Source: Brachynemurus nebulosus (taxonomy: Eukaryota; Arthropoda; Insecta; Neuroptera; Myrmeleontidae). Taken from it: a stretch of 64,000 bases of DNA. The notes below the pieces were generated by a model. That model ran no database searches. It was not told the DNA's origin and saw only the letters and a list, made by a program, of their open reading frames with translations. Each line of letters begins with the position of its first letter. The stretch's first letter is position 1. The position numbers and the translations under genes are program-made. The stretch lies in contig JAPWDM010000008.1 in assembly GCA_035578155.1 (NCBI GenBank), positions 3,927,347 through 3,991,346 of the forward strand, written 5' to 3'. Positions 23,354 to 35,114 of the stretch are shown piece by piece.

Positions 23354-24929
23354 GGGAGCATGCGTAACGCAACTAGCCAAAGTGTCTTGCTCTTACTTTT
23401 AAGAACATTACACTTGTTTTGAAGTGCTTTTGCCTTACTTTGGAGATATTTGTATATTCCTGTCTCACTTTCCATGTTCTTGAGAGAAGGGTGAAGGTAT
23501 GTATACGATGTATACCGAACGCTATTACTGACTATAAACTATGTATGCTAGAATCATTGTATCATAGAGATGTACACGATATGATTTTACTCACAGAGTA
23601 CTAATTTAAATACAAGAGTAGTACTGTACTAGATTTTAGATAAAATTTCTTGTTAATACAATATTACGTGAAAGTTTTTGAAAAATGTATTGTTAATTAT
23701 TTAGAATTTAGCTAATTCACTTGATAGAATTTTTTTAATGAAAATAAGTTGCGTTTTTAATGACAATAGAAATAACAATTCTCAATAAAATAACAGAAAA
23801 TTCTCATATAATTTTTATCTGTATAATTGAATTATATAATTCATTTTATTTATTTATACTTTATTATTATTATTATTTAATTTTTTTTTATTATAATAAG
23901 AATTGCACAGAATTTTGATAAGAATTGAATGTAAAATGTTGAAATGGCAAAAATTTTAATAGGTAAAAACTTTCACGTATTATTGTATTAACAAGAAATT
24001 TTATCTAAAATCTAGTACAATATTATTCTTGTATTTAAATTAGTACTCTGTGAGTAAAATCATATCGTGTACATCTCTATGATACATGATTCTAGCATAC
24101 ATAGTTTATAGTCAGTAATAGCGTTCGGTATACATCGTATACATTAGGGTGGCGCAAAAAAACCATATATTTTTCTTTTTTTTGTCTCATAGGAAAAAAA
24201 GTTAATTTAGTTCGTTTTAAGAATGCTCACCAAAAATTAGCTCGATAAAAAATTTTTTAAGGGTCGCTCAAACCTTTTTAAAATTTGAAAATGGGCCAAA
24301 AATCGATTTTTGTTTTTCATCAAATTTTTTTTCTCATCCCTGCATATGTTTACACATTGAATAATAAAAAATTCCTCCAAATTTTAACTCAAAAAATTCA
24401 TAATAAAAGGTCGCTCAAGAGTTCTGAAAATTTTTCAAGTCAAAATATTTAATATTTTTTAGCGACCCTAAAAAATATTAAATATTTTGACTTTAAAATC
24501 CTGAACAAACTTTTATTATCAATTTTTTGAGTTAAAATTTTGGAGGAATTTTTTTTTATTCAATGTACAAACATATGCAGGGATGAGAAAAAAAGTTTGA
24601 TGAAAAACAAAAATCGATTTTGGACCAATTTTCAAATTTTAAAAAGTTTTGAGCGACCCTTAAAAAATTTTTTATCGAGCTAATTTTTGGTGAGCATTCT
24701 TAAATCGAGCTAAATTAACTTATTTTCCTATGAGACAAAAAAAAAGAAAAATATGTGGTTTTTTTGCGCCACCCTAGTATACATACCTTCACCCTTCTCT
24801 CAAGAACATGGAAAGTGAGACAGGAATATACAAATATCTCCAAAGTAAGGCAAAAGCATTTCAAAATAAGTGTAATGTTCTTAAAAGTAAGAGCAAGACA
24901 CTTTGGCTAGTTGCGTTACGAATGCTCCC
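23354..24929. mobile_element. Large foldback element with nested palindrome
   Basis: Left arm 23354-23675 and right arm 23966-24144 plus 24777-24929 are inverted repeats (GGGAGCATGCGTAACGCAAC at the edge; TTCACCCTTCTCTCAAGAAC internally). TAT lies at both borders. The right arm is split by the hAT-like palindrome 24145-24776. A related sequence (GAACATGGAAAGTGAGACAG) recurs at 42425. Without the insert it would be 936 bp. Confidence 0.8.
24145..24776. mobile_element. hAT-like near-perfect palindrome, 8-bp TSD
   Basis: Ends TAGGGTGGCGCAAAAAAACC and complement; TSD GTATACAT at 24137-24144 and 24777-24784. The opposite arm of the host element (near 23490) shows the uninterrupted site. The two halves pair almost throughout (about 315 bp each). 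Non-coding. Confidence 0.88.
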
Positions 24930-26685
24930 TATGACTATGACCGTTGTTAAAAGGGTTAAACTCAAAAAAAGTAAACAGTGCCGGATATGATCCTTTGCTA
25001 CATGTTAACCGTACAACAAATTAATTACGTATAATAAGCGAGAATTATGTAGTTACGAGCTATTGAGAGCTTATGTTATGTAGAATACTATTGCACAACA
25101 TTACGTCATTTATTAATACGGAATATTTTTTTTTTAAACTCAGTATTCCGGATTCGGGAAACGGGTAGAACTTTTGCAAACGCCTAATAATACATACATA
25201 GCATACATACGTACGCCTCGAATATGTGGTACTTGTACCACTCAACACTCCACCCACCTCCAATAGGGCGTGACGTACATAGAACACATATCATACTAAT
25301 ATATTCACATATTCGTGTCCATACATCATGTGTTTTGGTTGTATGTGTGCTGTGTTTACGTCACTCGCTGGTGACAGCGGGCACAGTTTGGTAGACATAC
25401 TAGTTTGACCCCTTGTGAAAATAGTAAGATAAACAGACGTGCAGTGCTTTCTTTTGTTTTGTTTCATTGCATATTGTTATTGTAAAATTTGTTTTGTTTG
25501 TTAGAATAATTAATTTTATTTCCATTATTTATATTTAAACAACCTAAATGACTTATTTTATAATTTTAAATTATTATCTCTATTTCAAACTGCCGCTTCA
25601 TTCCCCTTTGGTTTACACGGAACACAACGCCCTTTTATTTTTAGAGCACAGTGCCAGTGAAGAGAGACATATATAGAACTTCGATCCTGTGTTAAATTTA
25701 TGGATAGTTTTAGAGCACCCCAAACCGCAACGTTGGCACCTCATATACAGATGGCAGCGCTGTGCAGGCAAGCAGTACACACTGTTATGTCTTGATAATT
25801 GTACTTTCGAAACGAGAAATTTGTTTATGGAAACAGAATTGAAATATACAAATTGAAATATACGTTCCCCACCTCTTCCTGTTAAACTGAAGCTCCGCTT
25901 GACAACTTAAAAACGCCTGAACCTCGATTGTTCTGCCATCTAACAGAAACAAAATTGACTAAAATTTTCTTCTACATTGGCCCATAAGAATTAAACTTCT
26001 ATTATACGTCTCTCTTCACTGACAGTGCAAATACATGCAGTGAGAGCTTCGTATATTATCTCCATGGATAGAGGGTCAGAAAGTACAGGTATTTCAATAG
26101 GTCTGTTCCCGTATCAGTAGGAATGTGAACGTATTAGAAGGAAAATGCAGGAAGTCGTTCCTGTACATCAAAAAGTCAGTTAGTTGTTCACTTCCTCTCC
26201 AGCAGGAAAATGTAGAAATTAGCAATGACTTCAGAATCCCTGCTTTTTCCTTTCAACTCGGATGGTAAATCCCTATTTGTGTTATATACATATTCAGAGT
26301 TTGTGTTTGTATATGTGTATAGTGGGTATGGTGGGTATTACATAGCATGTATCTATGCTGCTATGTACCTGCTGCGGGCACATATATATGTAGTGTGAAA
26401 CTACTGTATGTATGTATCTGGTAACAATCACTTAACCACGACCTAACAATCAGTAACAATGGTTGTTTGCTCTTGCAGAGCTGGTGCACGACTGAATGTA
26501 AAGTATTATAACATCCCGCCAAAAGGCGCCAGACGATTCATGAAATTTTGATTTTAGTTTTTGCTTCTAATGTTCTGTGTTGGAAATCTTCCAGAATGGA
26601 AATTCTGATTTATTTTATTTATGGTATTGTTGTATCGACTGCATTGTTGCGATTTCATGAAATAAAATGGACGACATATTATTAT
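24930..26685. other. Intergenic DNA with an inverted-repeat element
   Basis: Inverted ends CAGTGCCAGTGAAGAGAGAC (about 25650) and GTCTCTCTTCACTGACAGTG (about 26009-26028) mark a probable element of 380 bp. A similar hairpin is near 58010-58045. ATGGTTGTTTGCTCTTGCAG at 26459 and the following ATAACATCCCGCCAAAAGGC recur in part at 53760, so they are repeat-derived. No gene supported. Confidence 0.5.
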
Positions 26686-27165
26686 TGCTGGCGTTCGCCA
26701 GAAAATTTTGTTATTTTAACGCTATGTAACGGAGTTTACACCGTTACAAATCAGAGGGCTCGGATTCAAAAAACTGACATGCATTAGAATTAAAACGACA
26801 ATTTCTAACAAAAACTGATTTTTTTTATTTCATAATTTTTAAATGTGACTGTACATCAGGAGTTAAGTATTTGTACCTTAAAATATTAAAGGAAACCATA
26901 AAAAAATACTTAACTTGTATTAATTTTTCGAATCAGAAGACTCCCTTTGTTCGTCTAATGGCCAAAAGAAAACTCATAATTAATAATTTGGTAATTATTA
27001 TTAATTTTGGAAAAAAAAAACAAAAACAAAAAAAAAACAAAAAAAACAAAAAATAGATATAAAATTCTTTTTTTATTCACAATATGTTACAATTTACTAT
27101 TATTCTTTTCTACAATGAAATTTTTATAAAAGAAATTATTTTCTTCCATGTTTTGCATACCATAT
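26686..27165. repeat. Dispersed repeat family R1, copy 2
   Basis: Matches 7574-7936 from TTCGCCAGAAAATTTTGTTA to TTTTGCATACCATATA, with an extra A-rich stretch (27010-27055). Confidence 0.7.
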
Positions 27166-27946
27166 ATATTTCGAAAAAACGCAAAAACTCGTATCCCCTA
27201 ATTCTTAGTGCTCTTTCTATTTATGATAGTAAAAATTTTATATATTGAATCACTCAGGCTGTACAAGCAATTTTACCCCAATTTTCACCCCTCCAGCCTC
27301 TTTTATGAATCCGATCCTGGTTTAACCTATGCAGGTGAATGGGTCTTTTAAAGAGTAATATTTCGTCAATTTAAAGTTTTCCTGTATCTCTTATAGTTTT
27401 CGAGATATCTTAAGAAATACGATTTGAACTCCCAACTTAAGGGGCTGGCTTCACCCGCTAAACGTGGAAGATGGCCTATTAAAAAAAAATACGTGTCCCT
27501 TATTTTTGCCAATTCCACGCACCAGCGAAGTTTCATCAAAATTGCAAATTTCACTCTGGATGCATCTCCTTGTCGGTATAATGTAATTTCACGCGTTACA
27601 ATGCTCACAAAAACTGTTATTTATTGTGATTAAGATGAATCGATTAGTACTGACAAATGAATTACTAAGTCTATTTTTTTCTTTATAAATAAATATAATT
27701 TATGTGTAGAAAAATAAGTTAAATTTTATAATACATGTTACAGTATTAATATTTGATTTTTGTTCAATCTTCTAATTTTAATAATTTTAAAAGTAATGAA
27801 TTCGATTCTGGTAGTTGACGTGTACGCACACATAATAAGTAACACGTACACAAATATATTATGGGTGTATTAATATAAAATGACATTTTTATAGTTTTTT
27901 TTTTCTATTTATTACAATAACTAAACGTTCAATATTAAACAAAATA

Positions 27947-28415
27947 CAGCTGAGCTCTTTTTTGTGCGGTGAATAGGAGGCGCATAAAAAAAATCGCACA
28001 AAAAAAAATATATTCAAAAACACCATAAATAGCTATAAAAAGTATAGTTCGATTCAGATTGTACAAAAAACGCTCAAAACTTAGAAATTTCCTTAGAAGT
28101 TGCTTCTATAAACAAGATAAAGCATTAATTTACACGTAGAAACATTTTATTTCAATTTTATAATATTATGAAAATTTTTAAAAATACATCTTTAACCAAA
28201 TTAAATGATGCAATAACTTATGTTCTTAGGGAATATATTGATTAAATGCTTAAAAGCCGTTAAAAAGTATTTTTATCAAAGAAAGTTATTATAGTAATTG
28301 TTTAAGTTTCTTACTGTCTCGTGATTTTGATTCACATTATGTATTTTAATGGCCATTTTTTACAAACCACATTAAAAAAACGCATAAAAAAATCGCACAA
28401 AAAAGAGTTCAGCTG
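27947..28415. mobile_element. TA-flanked MITE, family M1 (copy 2, inverted)
   Basis: Ends CAGCTGAGCTCTTTTTTGTG and, on the complement, CAGCTGAACTCTTTTTTGTG; TA outside both (27945-27946, 28416-28417). The reverse complement matches 169-700. Non-coding. Confidence 0.78.
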
Positions 28416-28668
28416 TAGTTTTTTAATGATTCAAAAACATAAAAAAATAATTTTCCGTTTTTTAAATCGTAAAGTTGGTTTTAATGACACAACTTACTTA
28501 AATATTTACTCTGATTCACCTCTAATCATATTTTTGCATTTACTCGTACGTTAAAAATTCCACTTTGAAAATTGATTTCTTCTAAACTACACGTCAGAAA
28601 TTATTCAAAACAGTGTCAGTGAATGCATCATATCTTTCTCTATAATATACTTACTAAAATTTCAAATT

Positions 28669-29252
28669 CTAAACTTGGAAAATTTCAAGTGATCGATTAA
28701 CCTTAAATGTTTTAAAACATTTGCTATATTCACATGATTTGTATGCAGTGTGAATTGGTTCACGTCTTTTTAAATTTTCTTTTCGATTAAATGTTTTAGA
28801 ACATGTGTCACACTTATACGGTCTTTTACCGCTGTGAATTCTTTCATGTATTTTTAATTGACCTGAACTAAATAAATGTTTTAGAACAAAAATTACACTT
28901 ATAGGTAAAGTGAGCAGATTTTCACTGAGACAAAGCGGAACAAATGGGATGAAAGGCACCGTGAAAAATGCCGCCCCCACCTTTTGCTTGAAAAGAAGAA
29001 AATCGTTATTTTTTCTACTCTTTTTTCGAACTTTCTCGACGAGCAAAAAAAGAAAAAAAAACGTCAATTACATTTAAAATAAGAAATGCAGATACTTTCT
29101 AAAAAGCGGGACATTTTTAAAAATCGGCGTGACGCGGGACAGTCCTCCAAAATCGGGACATCTGGTCACTTTACTTATAGGGCCTTTCTCCATTGCGAAT
29201 TATTTCATGTGTTTTTAAACTACTTGAAGTAGTAAATTTTTTCGTACATATT
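28669..29252 (-). pseudogene. Decayed 3' end of ZNF gene B, split by an H1 MITE
   Basis: Minus-strand fingers continue after the stop of B: one at 29182-29252 in a shifted frame, then the H1 MITE, then the last fingers ([26 protein letters not shown]) and the tail CFKTFKVNRSLE ending TAG at 28669. A 132-codon open frame crosses the MITE into these fingers (28669-29067), but it starts inside transposon sequence and is treated as fortuitous. Same layout as 13442-14023 in A. Confidence 0.85.
28906..29173. mobile_element. hAT-like MITE family H1, copy 3
   Basis: 268 bp; TSD CTTATAGG at 28898-28905 and 29174-29181. Sequence and flanks nearly match copy 1 (13678-13944), which dates it before the duplication of the A/B 3' regions. 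Confidence 0.9.
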
Positions 29253-31586
29253 TTAACATTTGTATAGTCTTTCACCACCATGAACTCTTTCATGTACTTT
29301 TAAATCAGATGAACGAATAAATGTTTTAGGACATATTTTACATTCGTATGGTCTTTCTCCACTGTGAATTCTTTCATGTATTTTTAAATAACTTGACACA
29401 GTAAATTTTTTGGTACATATTTTACATTTATAAGGTTTTTCACCACTATGAACTCTTTTATGTACTTTTAAATCAGATAAACGAATAAATGTTTTAGGAC
29501 ATATTTTACATTCGTATGGTTTTTCTCCACTGTGAATTCTTACATGTATTTTTAAATAACTTGACTCAGTAAATTTTTTCGTACATATTTTACATTCATA
29601 AGGTTTTTCACCACTATGAACTCTTTCATGTACTTTTAAATCAGATGAACTAATAAATGTTTTCGAACAAATATTACACTGATACGGTCTTTCTCCACTG
29701 TGAATTTTTTCATGTGCTTTTAAATTACATAACTTATTAAATGTTTTAGAGCACACATTACAAATATATGGCCTTTCACCAGTATGAATCCTTTCATGTT
29801 CTTTTAAACTATATGAAACAGTAAATGCTTTAGAACACATTCTACATTTATAAGGTTTTTCACCACTGTGAACTCTTTCATGTACTTTTAAACTAAATAA
29901 AGTAGTAAATGTTTTCGTACATATTTTACATTTGTAAGGTTTTTCACCACTATGAACTCTTTTATGTCTTTTTAAATGTGTTGAATCACTAAATGTTTTA
30001 GGACATGTGTTACATTTATACGGTTTTTCACCGGTATGCATTCTTTTATGTTTTTTTAAATCACATAATCTAGTAAATGTTTTAGCACACACATCACACA
30101 TGAAAGAATACACAGGTTTTTCACCAGTGTGTATTCTTTCGTGTATTTTTACATGACTTGACTGAGTAAATGTTTTAGAACAAATATTACACTGATATGG
30201 TTTTTCACCACTGTGAGTTCTTCCATGTCTTTTTAAATGATCTAATCGATTAAATGTTTTAAAACATATGTTACATTCGTATTGTTTTTCACCACTGTGT
30301 ATTATTTCATGTCTTTTTAAACCACTTAACTGATTAAATGTTTTAGAACATATTTTACATTTATACGATTTTTCACCGCTGTGAATTGTTTTATGTATTT
30401 TTAAATAACCTGACGTGGTAAATGTTTTAGAACATATGTTACATTCATGTGGTTTTTTACCGCTGTGAATTCTTTCATGTCTTTTTAAATTTATTGAAGT
30501 ATTAAATGTTTTAGAACATATGTTACATTTATATGATTTTTCACCACTGTGAATTGTTTCATGTATTTTTAAATAACCTGACGTGATAAATGTTTTAGAA
30601 CATATTTTACATTCATGTGGTTTTTTACCGCTGTGAGTTGCTTCATGTATTTTTAAATAATTTGACGTGGTAAATGTTTTAGAACATATTTTACATTTAT
30701 AGGATTTTTCACCACTGTGTATTCTTTCATGTGTTTTTAAATAACATGACGTGATAAATGTTTTAGAACATACTTTACATTCATGTGGTTTTTTACCGCT
30801 GTGAGTTGCTTCATGTATTTTTAAATAACTTGACGTGGTAAATGTTTTAGAACATATTTTACATTTATAGGATTTTTCACCACTGTGTATTCTTTCATGT
30901 GTTTTTAAATAACACGACGTGGTAAATGTTTTAGAACATATTTTACATTCATGTGATTTTTTACCGCTGTGAGTTCTTTCATGTCTTTTTAAATTTCTCG
31001 AAGTATTAAATGTTTTAGAACATATTTTACATTTATAGGATTTTTCACCGCTGTGAGTTGTTTCATGTATTTTTAAATAACCTGACGTGGTAAATGTTTT
31101 AGAACATATTTTACATTCATGTGGTTTTTCACTACTGTGAGTTCCTTCGTGTCTTCTTAAATTTCTTGAAGTATTAAATGTTTTAGAACATATTTTACAT
31201 TTATACGGTTTTTTATCGCTGTGAGTTGCTTCATGTATTTTTAAACTACTTAAATCTCTAAATGTTTTAGAACATATGTTACATTCATAAGGTTTTTCAC
31301 TACTGTGAGTTCCTTCGTGTCTTTTTAAATGATCTAATCGATTAAATGTTTTAGAGCATATACTGCAATTATATGGATTTTCACCACTGTGAATTATTTC
31401 ATGTCTTTTTAAATGATTCTTTCGATTAAATGTTTTATTACATGTATCACATTGATGTCGTTTTTTGCCAACACGTACAATTTTACGTTTTGTTAAATCT
31501 ACTGAATGATCTTCATCTATTTCATCTTCATCAATTTTGATTTCTGTATGTAAACTGTTTAAATCCAGCGAAAATTCATCCGCCTC
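29253..31586 (-). CDS. C2H2 zinc-finger protein B, exon 2 (26 fingers)
   Basis: The frame is open for 778 codons from the TTTTAG acceptor (31587-31588) to TAA. No ATG, GTG or TTG codon falls between the acceptor and 30113, so start-codon-based ORF calling reports only the last 286 codons; reading from the splice site recovers the whole exon. The leader holds SLHTEIKIDEDE. Then follow 26 C2H2 fingers; between fingers 4 and 13 linkers alternate SGEKSY-KC and SGKKPH-EC. A four-residue insertion (VYSF) extends the linker before finger 17. The end is a frameshift (extra T in TGTTAAAATATG) within finger 27, shared with relic A. With exon 1 at 34857 the product would be 840 residues. Likely a nuclear DNA-binding protein. 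Confidence 0.88.
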   Translation of the reverse strand, partial: EADEFSLDLNSLHTEIKIDEDEIDEDHSVDLTKRKIVRVGKKRHQCDTCNKTFNRKNHLKRHEIIHSGENPYNCSICSKTFNRLDHLKRHEGTHSSEKPYECNICSKTFRDLSSLKIHEATHSDKKPYKCKICSKTFNTSRNLRRHEGTHSSEKPHECKICSKTFTTSGYLKIHETTHSGEKSYKCKICSKTFNTSRNLKRHERTHSGKKSHECKICSKTFTTSCYLKTHERIHSGEKSYKCKICSKTFTTSSYLKIHEATHSGKKPHECKVCSKTFITSCYLKTHERIHSGEKSYKCKICSKTFTTSNYLKIHEATHSGKKPHECKICSKTFITSGYLKIHETIHSGEKSYKCNICSKTFNTSINLKRHERIHSGKKPHECNICSKTFTTSGYLKIHKTIHSGEKSYKCKICSKTFNQLSGLKRHEIIHSGEKQYECNICFKTFNRLDHLKRHGRTHSGEKPYQCNICSKTFTQSSHVKIHERIHTGEKPVYSFMCDVCAKTFTRLCDLKKHKRMHTGEKPYKCNTCPKTFSDSTHLKRHKRVHSGEKPYKCKICTKTFTTLFSLKVHERVHSGEKPYKCRMCSKAFTVSYSLKEHERIHTGERPYICNVCSKTFNKLCNLKAHEKIHSGERPYQCNICSKTFISSSDLKVHERVHSGEKPYECKICTKKFTESSYLKIHVRIHSGEKPYECKICPKTFIRLSDLKVHKRVHSGEKPYKCKICTKKFTVSSYLKIHERIHSGERPYECKICPKTFIRSSDLKVHERVHGGERLYKC

Positions 31587-32248
31587 CTAAAATATGATAA
31601 ATGCATAATTTGTTGGGCTTCAGGGCTATTATACACTTTCACGCTCACCTGGTTTTTTAGCTATAAATAAAAAACTAACCGTCCGATTTTGATTTTTTTT
31701 TAATATTCGTCATTACGGTGGATTAATGAAAAAAACACTAGAACTCGATATGATTGGAGCCTCATTTTCGGACAAAGAGTAATTAAATAAAAGTTCTAAT
31801 TACTCTTTCCCCAAAAATGAGGCTGAGCAGTTGATCTAACAATTTTAAAATTTTTTTTATAAAGGATTATTCGTAAAAATTTGTTCTTTGTTCAAAAAAT
31901 TCAAAAAAAGGTTTTTAAAAAATTAAAAATTTGGAAAGTACGTAGATTTGGAAAAAAATAAGAAGTTGATGTATCCATCTTAAAAATTTTTATAAACGAT
32001 TATTCTTAAAAGCTTCAAATTTTTGTCGATTCAAAAACCATAAAACTATCAAAATATTCATTTTTGCTTATTTCTGTAATATTTTATCGTAAATCCGCCG
32101 TAATGACGAACATTTAAAAAAAAAAAAAAAAACAACATCATTCTAACTGGATCATTATTTTTTTGAGTACAGCCAAAAAAAAAAAAAAACGGGTGATCGC
32201 GAAAGTGTATAATTACCAGCTTCAGTTCCAAAAACTACATATATGTAC

Positions 32249-33245
32249 TAGTGATGTCGGATAATTAATCGATTAATCGGTTTAGTCGACTAATTTTATT
32301 TACATTTGGTCATTTTTTGGTCGACTATTTTACCATCAACTGAATGACATATGATTAATTTTTTTTTTTAAATGACTAAAAACGACTAAGTAATTTATTA
32401 ATTTTTTTGTGTTATTGGACTTCAAAAAATGAAAACTAAAAAATTATCGATTTGTATGACTTTTCACATTTATGTGATTGACATGTCATATCTTTCTTTT
32501 TCTTAAAAAATATATTAAAAGTCAATAATTAAATTCAAAAGAAAACTTAAATACCAATTATCCAAATACCAAATAGTCTTTGAAAGGGTTATACAAGTTA
32601 CTGATGCCGAGCAAAGGAACAGTTAGTCGATTAACAGACTAAAAGTATTTTTTATACAAAATTAGTCATTAGTCGAAAATATTGAGCATAAAAAACTCGA
32701 CTAATCGACTAAATGTTTAGTCGAATTCATGAATAGTCTAACCCTCTAACCTATATGTAACTCTTTCAAAAACAATGTTTTCTTTTGAATTTAATTATCG
32801 ACTTTTAACATTTATTTTTTCTTTTGTAAATGAAAAAAAAGTATTTCGTAATATTTCATATTACAATGTGTTAATCACATAAAGATGAAAAATCATATTT
32901 AAACAGATCATTTTTTAGTTTTCATTTCTTGGAATTCAATAACTAATTCAGAAAAATTATTAAATTAGTCGTCTTTAGTCATTTAGGAAAAAATTAATCA
33001 TTTTAGTCGTTTAGTCGAGAATAAAATAGTCGATTAAAAAATGACTAAATGTAAACAAAATTAATCGACTAAACCTATTAGTCGATTAATTATCCGACAT
33101 CACTGTAAGTTACCCTATTCATGAATTCGATTAAAAATTCAGTCGATTAGTCGACTACCTATTGTTTGCTCGATATTTTCGATTAATGACTAATTTTGTT
33201 TTAAAAACAACTTTAGTCGATTAATTGGTTGGCCGGACATCATTA
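32249..33245. mobile_element. hAT-like element family H2 (copy 1), 8-bp TSD
   Basis: Ends TAGTGATGTCGGATAATTAA and complement ...GGACATCATTA; TSD ATATGTAC at 32241-32248 and 33246-33253. Intron A has the empty site (CATAATATGTACCTCC near 21293). An internal inverted copy of the end (33050-33105) shows a second, nested terminus. Rich in AGTCGATTA motifs. 997 bp, non-coding. Confidence 0.85.
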
Positions 33246-33354
33246 ATATGTACCACCGATTAAGCTGAATTTTTTTTTTTTACATATGTACACTTTTGAC
33301 TTAAGTTACCCCTTCAAACGGATTTTTTGGCGACGTGGACCAAATATTTATGTA

Positions 33355-34100
33355 CCGTAAAACCGTCTAGACCTGGACACAGGGTCTAGACCCCGACACT
33401 TTGCACCAATCTTCAAAGTAAATAATTTCTACATTAACCTGCAACAACAAACATTTGTTCTTGACGTCATTAGAGAGAGAAAAATTGTTTTAATTTTGAT
33501 ATGTATGTGCTCAGAATTTTATCGCGCATCATTTAATGATGTTTGAAGTTATATTCGATTTATATATAAAAAAATACATGCTATATATGTATATCCGTTT
33601 AGACCCGGACACATCAGTTTATTACACTATGGCCGCGATTCGCACTGGCTGTAACTTCCACTATCCATACGTTATATTCCCGCCAGAATTACGCGGTTTA
33701 TGCCTCCTTCTGGTGTCATATCGTATGTTTACTTCATAGAGAGGTATACTATGTATTGACCCCTCTCCCTTCCCACAAAATGTTTTGAAGCCTTTGACAG
33801 GTTCAAAGACATCAGACGATTAAAACACTGTCCCAACTCCGACGGGAGAGATTAGTTTGCATGTTATTACATTATTTAAGTAAGTGTCCGGGTCAAGACG
33901 CATTTGGGGTGTAGACCCGGACACTTACTAATTATTTTTTATTTCTTTTATTTTTATTTTTACTTATAATGAAACAAATGGATCACGGATATAACAAATA
34001 ATATACGCTCTTTCTAATGGTGATATCTATGAAGGAAACATGTATAAATATAAAATTAACCAAAAAATGTAAAAGTGTCCCAGTCTAGACGGTTTTACGG
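33355..34100. mobile_element. TA-inserting MITE, CCGTAAAACC ends
   Basis: Ends CCGTAAAACCGTCTAGACC and, on the complement, CCGTAAAACCGTCTAGACTG; TA at 33353-33354 and 34101-34102. Intron A has TTTATGTATATTTTTTAACC uninterrupted near 21405. 746 bp, mariner-like by TSD. Confidence 0.87.
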
Positions 34101-34248
34101 TATATTTTTTAACCCTCTGAATACCTATCAAAATATAGGAATCACTAAAAAGCAGTTTCCGTTACCATATTGGCATATACCTACTAAAGATAAACTAAAG
34201 ATAAATTCTTACAGACGTTGATGAAATTTTCGAGATGTTAAATGCAAC

Positions 34249-34678
34249 CATGTCCCTGCCACTTCTTTTCAAGGACGGACCTTTTCATGTCACAGTTTGC
34301 TACGTTTGCTACGTGGCGCTAATGGTATAGGGGGTATACTAAATAGAGTTGGGACATGTGAGCATTTTTCATCAAATAGATGTCAAAATTAATTATCATA
34401 TGATTGAGTACAAAAGTATCGTCACCAAGTTATGTGTTAACGAAGAATTAAATTTTTTTAATTTAATTAATCTTTCTAGGTTGAATTAAAGTATTTTTTT
34501 AAATATTTAATTTATTTCCAATTTATTTTAGGTGAAAAATAGCGAACTATTAAACCTCATGTCTCGACTCTAATTTTATCCCCTAGTAAATCAACGCCAT
34601 CTAGTATATTAGTTACAGCGACGTCAAAAAACGGTCCATTTTTTTATAATAGACTAAATGGAGAGTGACAGGGACATG
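34249..34678. mobile_element. Element with CATGTCCCTG ends, 8-bp TSD
   Basis: TIR CATGTCCCTGCCAC / complement CATGTCCCTGTCAC; TSD AATGCAAC at 34241-34248 and 34679-34686. The homologous intron positions in A, C and D carry a single AATGCAAC/AATGCAGC. The 8-bp TSD suggests a hAT-like or similar element. Confidence 0.85.
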
Positions 34679-34856
34679 AATGCAACTTAATTAATTTAGT
34701 GTTCAGTTAATTCAAATTTAAATCGAAAATTTAGACAATGTATTGTAGGCTGTGTTTATGATATGCCAAAAAAAGTTCAGCTCAATCGGACGTATGCGGT
34801 TTTCTGATACTCCAACTAAGTTTTGTTAAAATTTATAATCCAAATCTAGTACTTAC

Positions 34857-35045
34857 CAGTTTTAAATTTTGCTCTTGCAAGTCTGTAAGGCTTCTTTGAT
34901 CTGTCAAACTATTGTTTTCTGGCGCCAATTTAGTTGGTTCAAAAATTTTAGTTTCTGTTGATAACACTAAATTATGCTCATTCATTTCATCTTTCTCCAC
35001 TTTCATTTCAAATTCAATAAAACTTTCTTGAACGGATTTCTCCAT
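34857..35045 (-). CDS. ZNF gene B, exon 1 (acidic leader)
   Basis: 63 codons from ATG (35045) to the GTAAGT donor; phase 0. Begins MEKSVQESFIEFEMKVEKDE and ends SLTDLQEQNLKL. The psi-K-x-E motif is MKVE here, against IKVE in A, C and D. Same length as exon 1 of A and D. Confidence 0.82.
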
Positions 35046-35114
35046 TTCAAACTTTTGTTTTATCGTTTTATTATACACAAACTGTACAATGTTCGAAACT
35101 TATGTATCAAGCTT

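Larger units (their letters stand above)
31587..34856 (-). other. Intron of ZNF gene B
   Basis: 3270 bp, GTAAGT donor (34856-34851), TTTTAG acceptor. Sequence shared with intron A flanks several insertions listed separately. An inverted pair GAGCCTCATTTTCGGACAAA / CCCCAAAAATGAGGC (31770-31825) forms a further small foldback. Confidence 0.8.

Noticed and set aside
23419..23604. Small open frame in the 23.4-kb arm and its counterpart at 24808-24990
   Set aside because: Both lie in the arms of a foldback element and are not conserved as protein between arms.
26459..26550. Start of a THAP-domain protein (MVVCSCR ... YYNIPPKGARR)
   Set aside because: The Cys/His spacing does not fit THAP, the frame ends soon, and part of the sequence recurs at 53.76 kb as a repeat.
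28669..29067. 132-codon frame joining H1 MITE sequence to zinc fingers as a novel fusion gene
   Set aside because: It begins inside the transposon, the finger part is a decayed 3' relic, and the equivalent region in A has a broken frame.
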